From NCBI GenBank assembly GCA_002633005.1, contig NMRA01000561.1, positions 188,706-252,705 of the forward strand: a DNA stretch of 64,000 nucleotides, given 5' to 3'. Of this stretch, positions 12,329-26,200 are shown one piece after another; position 1 is the stretch's first letter; every line of letters begins with the position of its first letter. This stretch comes from Phoronis australis (Eukaryota > Phoronida > Phoronidae). The notes beneath the pieces are model-generated. The model saw nothing but the letters and a program-made list of their open reading frames with translations, did no database searches and was not told the origin of the DNA. The position numbers and the translations under genes were made by a program.

Positions 12329-15300
12329 TCAATTCGCTTCGACTCTGTTTTGAGCCCTTGATGACTGAAATTCTCTAAACTGCTTCCTCAGTTCCTGTTT
12401 CATTAAATAGACTTGTGCTTTACACATGGGAATTTCCACGGGCTTGTACGTTTCCCTATTTACTGTACGGAAATCCTGCTCCCCAGAATTCTGTATTGGC
12501 TTTTCCTCAGGTTTATACAACTTCACTGGTTCTGCCTTCTTTGGGGTAAAAGTAGTCCGTGTCGTAGAGCTAATGTCATACTTTCCCATAGGCGGAACAT
12601 ACTTGTGAGCCTCATGAAAGTCACCATGTCTGACCCTAGGGTCAGCGCGTGACCCCCAGTTCTGGTGTAGTTCTTTGTAAGTTGTGCGACCATCAAATTT
12701 GGGCAGGTCATCAGAGTAACGCGTGGGCTGGATTTTGGCCTTGGGTATAAATGCTTCATTTATATCGTGTGGTTTGAAGTCATTCTACAATCAAAATGAA
12801 AAAGCTTTGCAGTTCAATGTGTTAAGCCATCGCAAAAACACTTCTCTTTGCCAATGTTTAATATTGATTTTTACTCTTTAATTAATACAGACCTTGTTTC
12901 AAAACACAAGGGTATCATGAATATTACATCATTTTTAACAGTGAATGTCAATTAAAATGCAATGCACAGGATCACCACAAATAAGGGAATTAGTTCAGTA
13001 GCTATAAGGAAGTTCTGACGTAATTATTACAGTAAACATTAAAAATTATCCAGTTTGGGAAACTGAAAAATAATTATTCTGCTCAAGGCCGGAGCTCGTA
13101 CCAAATTTTAGAAACAGGCAATGTTGGCTGTTCCAAGTGCATAAAATCACGAGAACGATAAACTTTGTTTTGCCAGTCAATTTCCACAATTTTATCTCAG
13201 ACTGTGCTGATGCGAAATGCAGTGTCCAATATTTAAAAAAATGCTGAATGCCAAATTACGTATGTCCCAATCTTGAGAATCAAGAAAATTGAATTTTGGC
13301 TTGAATTTCAGTGTGACAGTCCAAACCAGAGAATATATTTTACTGTAAGGTTCAAAAAATGACTTATCAATTGAAACATTTTTTTCTGAAAACTATTTGG
13401 GTTGAATTCAAATTACACATGCAGTTCTCTGGCAGATCTAGGACATTTGCGACGTCCCTAAACAATTGGTATGCATGGCCATTTTAGCATGGACTCCTCA
13501 TTCTGCTAAGAGTCTGAAGTTCCGCGTCCCGTAAGTTGGGGTAGGTTACAGGAGACGCTCAGATTACAAGTTTGCAGCGATTGTGTTCATGAATGTGCCT
13601 GAGCATTTGGTTATTTCAACTGTTTCATTTCTCTCGTTTAATTTTGAAAGTTAATTATAAATTACCTTATGTTAACCACAACGGTATAATGTTTTTGGTC
13701 AAAATTGACTCACATTTGCCATACATTAATGTGTACAATTCCAAAATTGTTCCCTTTAACAACAGCACTGTCTGTGGCTTGGCATAGAGAAAGAGTCATC
13801 ACTCTGAGTCGAGTTACCAGTTGTGTATACAAACTGGGCACTAGTATATCCTAATCAACCTACCCTTGTGGAGTGAGTTCAGAGCCTAGTGGGCATCAGA
13901 TGTGACTCCCCTAAATGTGCAGTTAAAAATTTAGCTGTTTTGCTGCAACTGTAGCAGATCATCTGCCTTAGAGAACCACAGTGCCAAATTTTCTATTATT
14001 TTATATTACTTTAGGTGATCCTACCTGAGTTAGAGTGAGGCAGTCCAGCGGGACAGTGGGCTTCTGGAACTCTTCTGATGTCGGGTTGAAAGGTTTAGGG
14101 ACAGGGTTAGAATTAACATCGTGACCTGGGAATCGACTTCTCTGCTCAGTGCTGAAGTAAGTCCTGAAAATGAGCTTGCTTTAGCAATATGTGATTATGA
14201 ACAGAAGAGCTAATTGCAAAGAACTTGAATTATGGTTCAACCAAAAAGTTAATTTTTGAAGTTAAGTGCTATGAAAGCATAGTACTCTATATAGACAAAA
14301 AGTAAAAATTCCCTTTGCCCATGTTTGGTTGAAACAGAGAGGTTTAATTTTCGAAACATGTATTCAGGCAGTTTTATAATATTTTAAAAGATTATTGCAA
14401 TTTTCAGGTTAAAAATCACAACTTGATGATTTATCATTCTAGTATAACAGATTGGACTTGCTATATTATGTCTGCAAATGTTTAAAAATAAAACAACTAT
14501 TACTATTCACAATAATAACAATGATAATGACAATAATAATGACTATGATAATAATAATGATGTTACAATGCCAGCAATACTTACTTCCTGTCATGACCAA
14601 TCTCAATAGTTTCAGGTGCAGGTGCAATGGGTCGCGCACGTTGGATGGACTTGGCTGCATAGTCAACCTGGGTTTGAGTTTTGCCTGTGCTCTTGGCTCG
14701 CCGGTTGGGGTTTAACTGTGGCTTGCGGACAAGCTGCATAGCTGGTGAAGCTTTATCTCCCTTGTAAGTGGCTCTGTTTGTTGTTAAAAGATCCATATTG
14801 CCTGTAGAACAGATGGATATATGATCATAGACAAGTGTTGTTTGCCTAGAGATTGAAAATAGCACACAAGCTAAGGGGGGCAAAATGACTTAGTTTTTGC
14901 CAATCTTGCTGATAGATTTTGGAACAAGAGATGCCCGTAATTACCAAAAAGTTATTTACCTCATAGTTTAGCATTTGTGAGATTAAAAGTTTCAGAGATC
15001 GTAGGAATGTATTGAACTGAACTTCCTCAATCAATAACATCATTGAAAGCAAGAATGAAACAACAACAGACAATATCAACAATTTCATAAAATCTCACCC
15101 TCGAGTTTAATATTTCCTTCATAAATCTTCACAGGCTCCTTCTTTGGAGCATAGGCTCCTGGAAATGAATGCTGTGTCACAGATTGTAGTTTGCTTGGTT
15201 TCTCAGGGTACAGGATGGAACCTGTGAAGCTTGGTAATTCTCTGAATGTAATCTTTGGCTGATGAACCCACTGTTTGAAGTATTCTTTGTTTGTGGTTCT

Positions 15301-18300
15301 ACCATCAAACTTGGAAGATGTTGCTCTCAGATACCTTGAAAATAGGACAAATGATTAGTAATGGTCACTCACAAGGGCCCCGGACCATGAATACCTGTTT
15401 CCAATGCTGAATACTTGGTATAGAACTAAACTCCAGGTCTCATTAAGTGATTGATGAATGTAAAACCAAGAGAAAAAGTTTCAGTGGAATGGTAATCTGC
15501 TATAAATCCAAGCTAAATTATTCCATGCAAATCAAGAGACCACTATTTGAGCCATTTTTTAATTTTGACTTTTTAACAATATATTTATATTTTGTAACTA
15601 TCCCATAATAACTGCCTGCAAAATGAAATAATTGTAAAGCTCTAGTATCAAATTTATCCAAATTAAATTAGATAAAATTTCAACCAACACATTCAGTCCA
15701 TCATAAAGGGGTCATAAAATGCATCGCATAAATTTTTCTAGACTGTGATTAATATACAATTCTTCATTTTCATAAAACCTTTGTTTTCTAACCTTTTAGC
15801 AAGAAAATCTTAAGAAAGTGACACTGGGTTTATTTTCAGATGAAAGCAACAGAGCTTGAAAAACTCAGAAATTAAAAACCTTAGTGTGTTTCATAATATT
15901 TACCTGTTTTGGGTCATAGGGCGCGCTGCTGCTTCTTGGTTTGGTAATGGCTTAAGGGTGAACTCTTGGGCGTAATAACTGACTCCTTCAAGTGGCAGCC
16001 GGTCTGGGACATATTCATCATTCTGTTAAGGACAAGCATGACAATTTTAACAATATACCGTGTTGAAGTATTATAGTGTCAAAGCCTGTATACTCTGATT
16101 TTCACTTCATACCACAATGCTTTTAACTGACCCACACGACCATATCTTTTTGTAAAATTTAGTAAAAAAGAAATGCACGATCATAGCAGAGCAACAGTAT
16201 CAATAATCCGACGTAAACTATTAAAATGAAATCTCAGAAATTATCTTACATTCTTCAAAAAATATTTTATTTTATGAAGTTTGATTTTTTATAGGTCCAC
16301 ATGCAAATGTAGAACTTGTTAGGCTAACAGTATTTTGGAAAATAATGCATTGAGCACAGTATGTAAAAAATTCTTATGAATTCATCCAGCCATTATGACT
16401 GAGACATGACGTTCAATAGTTCACCTACTGTTAATATTTTCAAGAGTACTACATCACCTCAAGTATTTACAGTGGGGACCACTTCAAAAGTAACCATCCA
16501 TTGTCACAATAAATAATATTGGGCCAGTATTGAAATTGGGTACCATTTAAGAAATCTAACCATTGACCACGGCAGATACATAATACATTATAGTGTAATG
16601 TGTATCAATTCCAGTTAGCACTCCAGGATTTAATGATCTTGAAATAAAACTTCAGCAAATAATAATTCAAAATAACCAAACAAGCCACAGAGCAATTTCT
16701 TTTATTAGTACAAAATATATGTACTTTGAACAGATTTATTCCGAGAAGTAGTAAACATAAAGCAATTAATTTTTCCACTTTCTGATATACAAGTTGGCTC
16801 TTTATTTATACATCAACAAAAAGTAATTATTTGCTCGATCATAATGCTTCAGGCAAAATATTCTACACAGACCATTATCACTTAAAATGTGCACAAATTT
16901 TTGATAAAAAATGAACTTTACTTACATGATCATAAAATTTGTCTCTGATGGTTGAAAGGTCAACATTATTATTAACATGTGAAAAATAATGAAAGCTAAT
17001 ACTTCTATTCTTTCAATGATTACAGTTACGATGATAATGATGCCAATAATAATAATGATGATAATAATGATAACAAGGACAGTAACTGCATGAAAAATAC
17101 CTCAGTTTAGGACTCATAGTTTCGTTAAATGGGATTTCATTTTTGGCACACTAAGTCTGAACAAAAATAATTTTAAGAAAACTTTACTTAGTTGTATGGT
17201 TTGCAAAATCTAGCAAAAATAGAAAGTGTCAATTCAGCAACAATTTTTACAATAATTTATTTTTTACACTAATAAATTAACTTGTCCTTACTACCTTGAT
17301 AAATGGCTTTTCTCTCTCCACGTAGCCGTTATCTTTAAAATCAGACCTCTGTACAGTATTAAACATCATGGGAGGTGGGTGAGGATCTCTTGGACTTGGC
17401 AGTGGACGCTTGCTGGATCGTGGTCGAGTGTCTCCGGGTCTGAATGTGCGCTGATAATCAGATAACATTGGTTCTGTAGGTCTTTTGTGGATTGGAATAC
17501 TCTTCAACATATTTCTTTTGGAAGTCTTGAGGTTCTTATGACGCCTATAAATATTGAATGCAAGTGTTAGCTAATGTCAACACTGTATCAAACCGTAGAA
17601 AGCGCGTCCAAACACTACATATGTCATTTCTTATACAAAAAATCTAGAAATATTCTAGATTCATTATTTAGAGAAGAGGTTAAGCCTCAGCTTGTCTACC
17701 ACATGTGGTCCTCTCAATAAACAAGAGTAAGGTAAAATATTAATAATTAAAAATAAATAAAAATAATTTTAAGATGAGATACATATATGAGAATGACTAA
17801 GAGCAATAAAATGATACAAAGACGGCAGAAATCATAAACGGAGTGAATTAATTGCATGTGGAGAATTTCTTGCTTACACTGGTGACTGTCTCTGAGTCCC
17901 TAAGCCCCAGACAACTTTTACCATGCCTATTCAGCACGCCCTTTGTATTGATGTAGTTCTGAGCTAATGAAGTACGTGGAAAGGTAATTGCTAACATTAC
18001 TGTCTCAACAATGGCTGTTGTTAGTAACCCCAATTTGGTTTTCTCTGACATTTGCAGAGTTATAGCCTGCAACTCTGGAGAGTAGTTTTAACTTGGTACA
18101 TTATAAATATTACAAAATGACTAAAAAGGTTAACTTGTGTTTATCTTCAGAAAGGGTCACTTCCCAAAGGAACGATAAGTTTCATATTGGTTTTCTTTAC
18201 TTAATTTTTAATGCATCTACCCACTTGTTTTTTTTTTCTTACCGGGAACGGGTTGATAACTTTTTATCTAAGTTTTGAACTTGAAGTTCCAAAACTGGTA

Positions 18301-19540
18301 GATTTTGATCACCAGCTAAACTTAATTAGTTAAGTTCATTGTGATCCCATATCTAAACTTACTACATTACAGGTACACTAAACATTTCACGAGTCATTAA
18401 ACTTTAATCTTTATTAGAACTCAAATCATAAGATATATACAAAAGTGCAAATTTGGTGATAACCAAACTGAAGATTTAGAATCTCTGGACAATTTTGGTG
18501 GCACTGACTATATATAACTATTCTAGCTCTTTATCAGTAATAAAAAATGAAAAGTGATGGGCACAACAACTGTTTCCTGGTCAAAAATCTGGTTAAACGA
18601 GATTGAAAGAATATTAAAAAATGAACCCATGTGATATTGTTTACTCTGATCAGCGTTTGTATATCCACCGAGTATATCAATACGCGTGGTAGTAGTATTT
18701 TCAATCGTACGCAATGGAATTGTTGCTTTTAGATTATGAGTTCATCGATTTTTAAAAATCAAAAACTGCACTTGGTTGTTTTTTACCACCTGTGGTGTTC
18801 GTTTACAACAAAAATTAGTGGTTAATGCATTTTGAAAATTCGCCATTATGTACAGTCAGAGATGTTTAATACAGTTTATGGTCGGATAATTACATTTAAT
18901 TGGGTCTTGCTCGCATCAGGCAATGCGGTCATCACAGTTGTACCTGATTCCGGCACTGTGCTCTTTTTGATCCTGGTACAAGCAGCTTAGAAGGACGAGC
19001 AGCGAAAATTCCCGCATATCTTCAGAAATGTGTGATAGTGTATTCACGGTACGGGTAGCAATTCCAACTCATCAAACAAGTGATGTTTAATCTTTAATGT
19101 TAAGGGACATGATAGGTAATTGCTACCGAAAAACTAATTTTTGTGATTCTGTGCTGAAACTGGCCTCTGAAAAATCACACCTCTTCTTGTTGATAATGTC
19201 CTTTTCAAAGCAGTATAAAGCAAACTCGTATAATGCTGCGCAGATTCATTACGGCAGCATTGTTACAACTGCAGAAACACAAGTGATAAGTACTGATATA
19301 TATCCCTGACGAGAGTAAAAATTACTCAGGGTTTCACTGGCTCTGAACAAACGAGACTCTAAAAATCACCACTCTACAACTCAGAGTTGCCAGGAACAAT
19401 GAGTGAACTGACGAGTTGACGAGATTCGAGAATTCCCAAGAAACTTACCCACAGTCACACAGTTCCCCAATGTCACAATTATCCGGCAGCTCCTCCATCA
19501 TCCTCAGTGTATTTTCATCAATTCCGCGATCTACTGCCAT
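12329..19540 (-). CDS. SAXO1/2-like stabiliser of axonemal microtubules
   Basis: Seven exons join in phase to 502 aa: 19449-19540, 17295-17544, 15904-16022, 15099-15334, 14585-14801, 14025-14163 and 12329-12784 (stop at 12329). The start at 19540 has A at -3 and G at +4. The family (FAM154/SAXO) binds and stabilises ciliary and centriolar microtubules through repeated Mn motifs. Seen: the family's Cys-rich N-terminus (CDIGELCDCGRH), then spaced Mn-like motifs of the type FDGRTTYKELHQNW and FDGRTTNKEYFKQW, each followed by a short Pro/Lys-rich stretch. The protein is basic, with no signal or membrane segment. SAXO1 and SAXO2 cannot be separated here; the length is in the family range. It is divergent with VPS26C, 714 bp start to start. 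Confidence 0.85.
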
Positions 19541-20254
19541 GGTCTCGTGGTTTGTGTGGGTCTCAATATCACAAACTTGTAAGACAACGGCGGTGTGTAA
19601 GATTACGTACTCGAGACAAATCGATGGAATTAATTGATTAAGAAGTTAGTGGAAATCTATCAGGCTTGTTAAGAAGTTATCACATCAAGCTGTCAGCGGT
19701 GCTTATTCAGTCAACGTTTCTTGCCTAGATCCAAACGAGTAGTGTCAATTTACCCGAACGTAAATCACAAGTTGAAAACTATAGTACACGTTTCTATGTA
19801 CATTGGCCTAAGACCCCTAGTGATGGTTTATGGCAACCGACTGTTTAATTACCCTCCCTCCAACTGGTGTTCGTAAAATGCATTATTCGATAAAAATATT
19901 TTCTGTTTGAGATTTCATAACATAGAAGCAAAACATGTGAACTTAGTACCCTTTCAAGACTTTCAAAACTGCTAATAAAAGAAAATAATGCAAAGCATTC
20001 TTTTTCAGAGGGAAGCTGTGCAATAGAAATGTTTTGCAACGCTAGCGCTCCAAGCGGTGCCTGCATTTCGTGCTTATAACAATTAAAACAATTTTATAGT
20101 CTATATTTCTACTAATGAAGGCATACAGTTTTAAATTTCCCGTTAGTTTTCATGCTGAAAATAACATTAACACTTACAATTTTCTTTTTTTCGAGTGCTT
20201 CTACATTTGTTTTTCTGTTGTTTTAGGAGGTTGACCTACTTTAGAAAAACGGAT
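19541..20254. promoter_or_regulatory. Shared SAXO/VPS26C head-to-head intergenic region
   Basis: The 714 bp between the two divergent start codons must hold both promoters and 5' UTRs, unless upstream non-coding exons exist. I see no clear TATA box or CpG island. Confidence 0.5.
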
Positions 20255-23200
20255 ATGGCGACTACCATAGATATCAGGCTGAAGAAAGTGAATAAAACTT
20301 ACAAGGAAGGCGTGAGTTTTTCGTTATCTCTGCAATCTAACATTGTTGCACGAATCAAAGGAGCATGCCACATAAAATACGTGGTTTTCAATGTTACTGA
20401 TAATCTGTTACACTTTTCAACTGATCATTAATCAACACTTGTGTTTGAGACTGACACCTCTCAGTCACACTGACTGGTCTCGTGTCTACTTCCTAGTTTA
20501 CCTTTTCAGTTTTCCATTTGATGACTTCATTTTTAGGAGGTATAGTTTGGAACCACCAATTTCTAAGAGGGGAAGATTTACAAGTTAAGATCCAGCAGAC
20601 ATGTTTACAAGTAAATTACTAAGAGACTACATCTGAGTTGGAGAAACGAAAGTTGAAAAATACATTTTTGGTGGAAGCTCCATAAGATGTATATAATCAA
20701 AACTCTTTTACACACTGAAAATATTGATGACAGAATATTTGGTATCAAAGTTTACAACTTGACCATGCATCAAGTATAAATAGAATTGAGTTTGGTTGAA
20801 AGTAAAACATTCAACAGTTTTGGAAAAAACCGTGTTTATAACAATATTATCTATTTCATTTTTCGAAACATTTTGTACCATCAAGTGGTTTTGTTTACTA
20901 TATGAACATTGCAGTTTTTAATGACATGTAATATTGTCATGGTGTTATTTCCCTCATTTTTCACTTTGGCCTTGCCTTTGGGCATAGACAGTGGCCACGG
21001 TCTCTACTGGCACTGCCAGCAGAGATGGTGGAGCTCCTATAGGCACTTCATATGCCGGAAGCTTTTCAGCAAATTATGCCTGGCATTGATTAAATCATCA
21101 AAGTCACATTGTTATAAATACGTTTTACGCATATAAAGACACCTTAGGCTAAGCCATCCTTCCAGCTCGAACAAATACTTCCGTGATCAAACTTTTTCTT
21201 CAAGCAGTCCCTCGTTCAGTTCCCCAAATTGGTAACTCGCCATTTTAACACTGTGCGCAGCAGGTGGTGTGCACAGTGTGAAAATGGCGAGTTACCGATT
21301 TTGGGAACTGAAAAAGTTTAATAACAGGAGTATCTGTTTGAGTTGGAAGGAATTATATTACATCGACGGCCTCCAAAGGTTCTCACTGTGAACTTTGATG
21401 TTTTAATCATAGTGCGAGGTATAATTCGTTGAAAAGCTTCCGGAGTATGAAGCGCCTATATGAGCTCCACTGTCTCTACTGACAGTGCCAGTAGAGATGG
21501 TGGTCACTGTCTAAGGCTGGCAAAGCCAAAGGCAAAGCTGTTTATTAGTTGTACATTACCATCCGCATCCATTTAAACAAGGAGTAGAGACTGGTTATAA
21601 CTGTTGAATATTTTACTTTCAACCAAACTCAATTCTATTTATACTTGATGCATGGTCAAGTTGTAAACTTTGATACCAAATATTCTGTCATCAATATTTT
21701 CAGTGTGTAAAAGAGTTTTGATTATATACATCTTATGGAGCTTACACCAATAATGTATTTTTCAACTTTCGTTTCTCCAACTCAGATGTAGTCTCTTAGT
21801 AATTTACTAGTAAACATGTCTGCTGGATCTTAACTTATAAATCTTCCCCTCTTAGAAATTAGTGGATTCAATGGTGTGCATGGACAATTATATATTTTAA
21901 ATGTTGAATAAACATTATTTATACAGATGTGTTGCATTCGTTATTGCAGGAAGTTGTGGCTGGAGTTGTTGTTGTTGATAGTAAAGGGGAGTGTTCTCAT
22001 CAGGGCATTACTCTAACTGTAGATGGCGCTGTAGGTCTCCAGCTTAGCGCTAAGAGTGTTGGTGTGTTTGAAGCTTTTTATAACTCATTGAAGGTGAGCT
22101 GTTTGTGTTGTTGTACATAGTCATGATAGTATTGCATTAAAGTTGGACCTCTTATCTTAGGTTGAGAAAATATCTAAGCTCAGAGGTTTTTTGTCATAGA
22201 GAATTCAAACTGTTTGAAATTCATATTCATCGGATTATGAATCAGTTAAAGGCGAAGGCAACCTTTTTCCATGTCATTTTGAGCTAAAATAAGGTGGGTT
22301 GGTTATCCTAGACATATTTTCCACTTAATTACAGCTTTTCGTAACTTTATTAATTACTCGTCTGCTACTCCGGAAGTGACGTTTTAGGAGGCAAGCGTTT
22401 CCCGCCACTTGGTTTTGCGTTGAATTTACCGTGCGAATCTGTTCTATTCTACTTTTGTTTTGTGCTGTTTTTCAATAATTGTCGCCACCACTTTCCATCG
22501 GCGAGTATTCTGCGGCAAGATAGGTTAGTAGAGAACTCAACTACGTTGGATTTAGGGATTGTTTAGTGTGTTGTAAGCTGAAAATGGCTGGAGTCGGTGA
22601 CCCGTATCACAGTGACAGTAGTGTGAGTGACGGAGACCTTGTTCACAGCAGTGGTGACGAGGAATTTTTTCACGGACATTCAGTGGGTGGGTACATGTTT
22701 GAGCCCGAGTATAACGAGGCAGAGTACGCACAGGCACAGGCAGCTGTTGAGAGAAACGAGGCGGCTACTGAGGACAGACGTGGTGACACATCTTGGTGCA
22801 AATGCACTGTGTGCGTTGTTATGCCTACCTCAATGGAATGCTTGTGCTGTTCAGAGTTCGACGAGGCCAAGCCACTACTGGACATGGTTAAGTGGACCTC
22901 CGGCACACCACGGACAGAGGAACAACTGTCCCACTTTCCAGAGTGTCCCGCGACACACTCCCACTGGATGGTGACCTGAGCACCCAAACTGCTTACATCG
23001 TGTCGTGTGACTCCCTCGCCACACACCTGGCACCTTCTAAATAGACAAGTCCATAATAAACTTATCAAAGTTTGGCTCACCGATCTGTTCACTGAACGAC
23101 AAACTGTCCTCTTCACTGGAGGTCAAACTGGGCGTGTAATCACTCCCACTACTCAATATCACTGTAGGGCTGCTTAGAGGCTCTGGGCTGGAGAAAACAG

Positions 23201-26200
23201 CACAGGGCGAATCACTACTGGTTCCAGGAATTGCACGCTCTGGGGTACGTTCGGAGGCACGGGTGACAGTAGATGAAGTGCCTCCACTGGCTCCAGTCAC
23301 TGTACTGGCCACAGCTCGCGAGGCTTCTCGCTTCAAAATCGCACTTCTCGGGGGTGGCGACGGGGCACTGCCGGGAATCTACACAGACGGAATGGCATCC
23401 TTCTTAAGGCGTTGTTTCGCAGGGACCTTCATCAGTTCAGCGTACAAATCCCTTTCGTAACAGGAGGGCAGAAAGTGCTTGCCACACACACGGTAATTCT
23501 CCACTGCATTGTACGTTGCGTGGACGGGTAACGCTGCGTTCTTCCCACGAACGAGCCAAGTAGGGCGAAGTGTGCCATCCCTCATAAAGCGATGCAAACG
23601 TACTCCCAAAGCGCGCATGAGCCGATAATTAGTACATTCCGGTACGCAGCAACAGTGTGGCATGTTGACTGACTAGTAAATGAAAGCAAAGGATGACAGA
23701 ACTTAACACAACTGAGGTAGAACATTGACTGACTCTGCAGCTCTCACAGTCAGACTATATGAAAAGAAATTGGCGCGAAATGCTTGCCTCCTAAAACGTC
23801 ACTTCCGCACTAGCGGACGAGTAATTAATAAAATTACGAAAAGCTGTAATTAAGTGGAAAATATGTCTAGGATAACCGAAAAACCTTATTTTAGCTCAAA
23901 ATGACATGGAAAAAGGTTGCCTTCGCCTTTAATGTGACACATTAATGGAGTTTACACTGACATTTCTCTACTAATTGAACAACTTTGTGAGAAGGGTCCT
24001 TTAGGTTTTAGAACCTCTTGCGTTTGTATTGACTTACCTTGTTTGTATTAACTTACCTTGTTTGTATTGACTTACCTTGTTTGTATTGACTTACTTTGTT
24101 TGTATTGACTTACCTTGTTTGTATTAACTTACCTTGTTAGTATTGACTTACTTTGTTTGTATTGACTTACCTTGTTTGTATTGACTTACTTTGTTTGTAT
24201 TGACTTACCTTGTTTGTATTGACTTACCTTGTTTGTATTGACTTACCTTGTTTGTATTGACTTACCGTGTTTGCATTGACTTATCGTGTTTGTATTGACT
24301 TACCTTCTTTGTATTGAATTACCTTCTTTGTATTGAGTTACCTTATTTATCGATTTTGACGGTTTCATTTCAGCCAATTCAACTTCTGACATATAACTTA
24401 GAGATCACCAAGCCAGGTAAATTGCCTAATGGAAGAACAGAGTTGCCCTTTGAAATCCCAGTCAAAGCCAAATCAAACAAACCGCTGTATGAAACGTACC
24501 ATGGCGTGTTTGTTAATATACAGGTAAAGAATCTTTATTTTTTTCTGTATTAGGTATTGGAAAGTTTTTGTTTTATGCCAGATTAAATGTCAATATACTA
24601 GAGATCTTAAGTTAAAGGCATACAATTGGTTTTCGGCCCAAAATTGCATTTTCAGAATAATTGTTGGGTAGGATTGACTTCTTGGAGTTATTTCTTGTAA
24701 CCAAAGCTAAAATATCATCAAAATCCGTTGTGTTTTTGTTGTTGTTTTAGATATTAGCTTCCAACTATTGGGTAAAGTCAAATTAAATTAATGCTAGTTA
24801 CCTGAACAGTACAATGTGTTTAAAACTACTACTTCAACATTGACTCTTAACTCTACATCATTGTTGTTGTTAATATCACTTAATACATTTAATTTTCTTA
24901 TCATGTTGATTGTTCACTGAGTGGTCACCTTGTACCAATGACATGACCAACTGCACATTTGGCAGAACGTTCCAGATTCCAGTCCTGAGTGAAACAAATA
25001 GTTTCAGTCTGTTCACATATTTCGTGACATTGGCGTTTCTTTTTCTTATTAGATAAACTATAAATGGCCCGTTAATAGAATTTAATTATACTGTAAAATA
25101 ATGTAATTACGTAGTTATGATGTAAATATAGTTATAATATAATTATAATTTAAACGTAATTGTAATTATATAAAGTACAATTAATTGAATGTTGCCTAGT
25201 GGTTGTCGTGTGCCTTCTTTCTGCATGTTAGATCTGAGTTGGACCAGAAATAATTTTCACTTTATCTGGGAGTACAGAGGATGCTCAGTATTCAAAATAA
25301 ATGTCGACAAAACCTGTTGTTAGTCAGATAATTTGTAACATTATATTAAAGTAGCTCTGAAGATATTTGTTGTGTTTTAGTTCAGTCTATGTTTTGTGTG
25401 AGAAAGTGTCACTGACTTTTTGGTGTTATATCTTTAGTACATGATCAAAGTGGAAATGAAGCGATCACTGCTCAACAAAGACCTTGTGAAACAGACAGAG
25501 TTTATAGTGGAGAACAGGCCGGATAAACAGAAGCTGGATGTTCGTCAAGTGCCTTTCACCATCACTCCCGAGACATTGCAGAGTGTGAAGGAGGTACATA
25601 AGCTGACTGGGTGTTGAAAACTTTCAAGCTGGCTTTATTAACCAATATGTTTTCTGGGAGATTGAGTCTGCACAACTCCAAGCTTTTATGCAATTTTCTG
25701 TTTAGAGTATTAGGTAGCTGGATGGTTGTTGAGCTACTGTGATTTCTCATAGAATGCCCACTGATGTGTCATATTGGCTTACATGTGATTATTTTGTATG
25801 GAACCAAACGGATTAGAAATAATGTAACTGAATTGTGACAGTATGAATGTTAAGTGCCATGTAAGTTGCTGAATAATTTAAAGAACAATTTCTGGTCTAT
25901 GTCCAGTAAGCTCAGTGTTGTATTGCCATTGAAAAACACTGCACATTTTGGGCTATATGTTCCTTCCTGCATAATACGCCAATCCTGCAAAGATGACCTG
26001 TTTGCAAAAAAATGTTGATTTGTTTTCTTAAAATTTGTGTAGTTCATGCCATATGTTAGCATAGTTATTAGCATGCAAGTACAACTGTTGTATCTTCCAA
26101 GCCAGGTTTGGATCTTTTCTGTAAACTTCAATCCCCAGTAAAGGAGGTCTACTACCCAGACTCATGTTCGACAGTTGAGCATAGCACAAGGGCATGTCTC

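Larger units (their letters stand above)
22246..23932. mobile_element. TTAA-flanked DNA transposon carrying ballast-like and THAP ORFs
   Basis: Terminal inverted repeats of 158 bp (22250-22407 and 23771-23928, roughly 94% identical by eye) begin AGGCGAAGGCAACC and are flanked by exact TTAA copies at 22246-22249 and 23929-23932. TTAA targets are typical of piggyBac and Kolobok elements. The THAP domain inside fits Kolobok better, and the terminus lacks the piggyBac CCY start; this superfamily call is inference. The body is 1.68 kb with two tail-to-tail ORFs 57 bp apart and no recognisable transposase, so it is non-autonomous or reduced. It is inserted in VPS26C intron 2, whose exons remain intact. 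Confidence 0.85.

Noticed and set aside
22670-23116. 148-aa minus-strand frame in the transposon
   Set aside because: It is the antisense shadow of the ballast-like ORF, without its own motifs.
23960-24352. CRISPR-like array
   Set aside because: The units are directly adjacent with no spacers, in a eukaryotic intron; it is a minisatellite.
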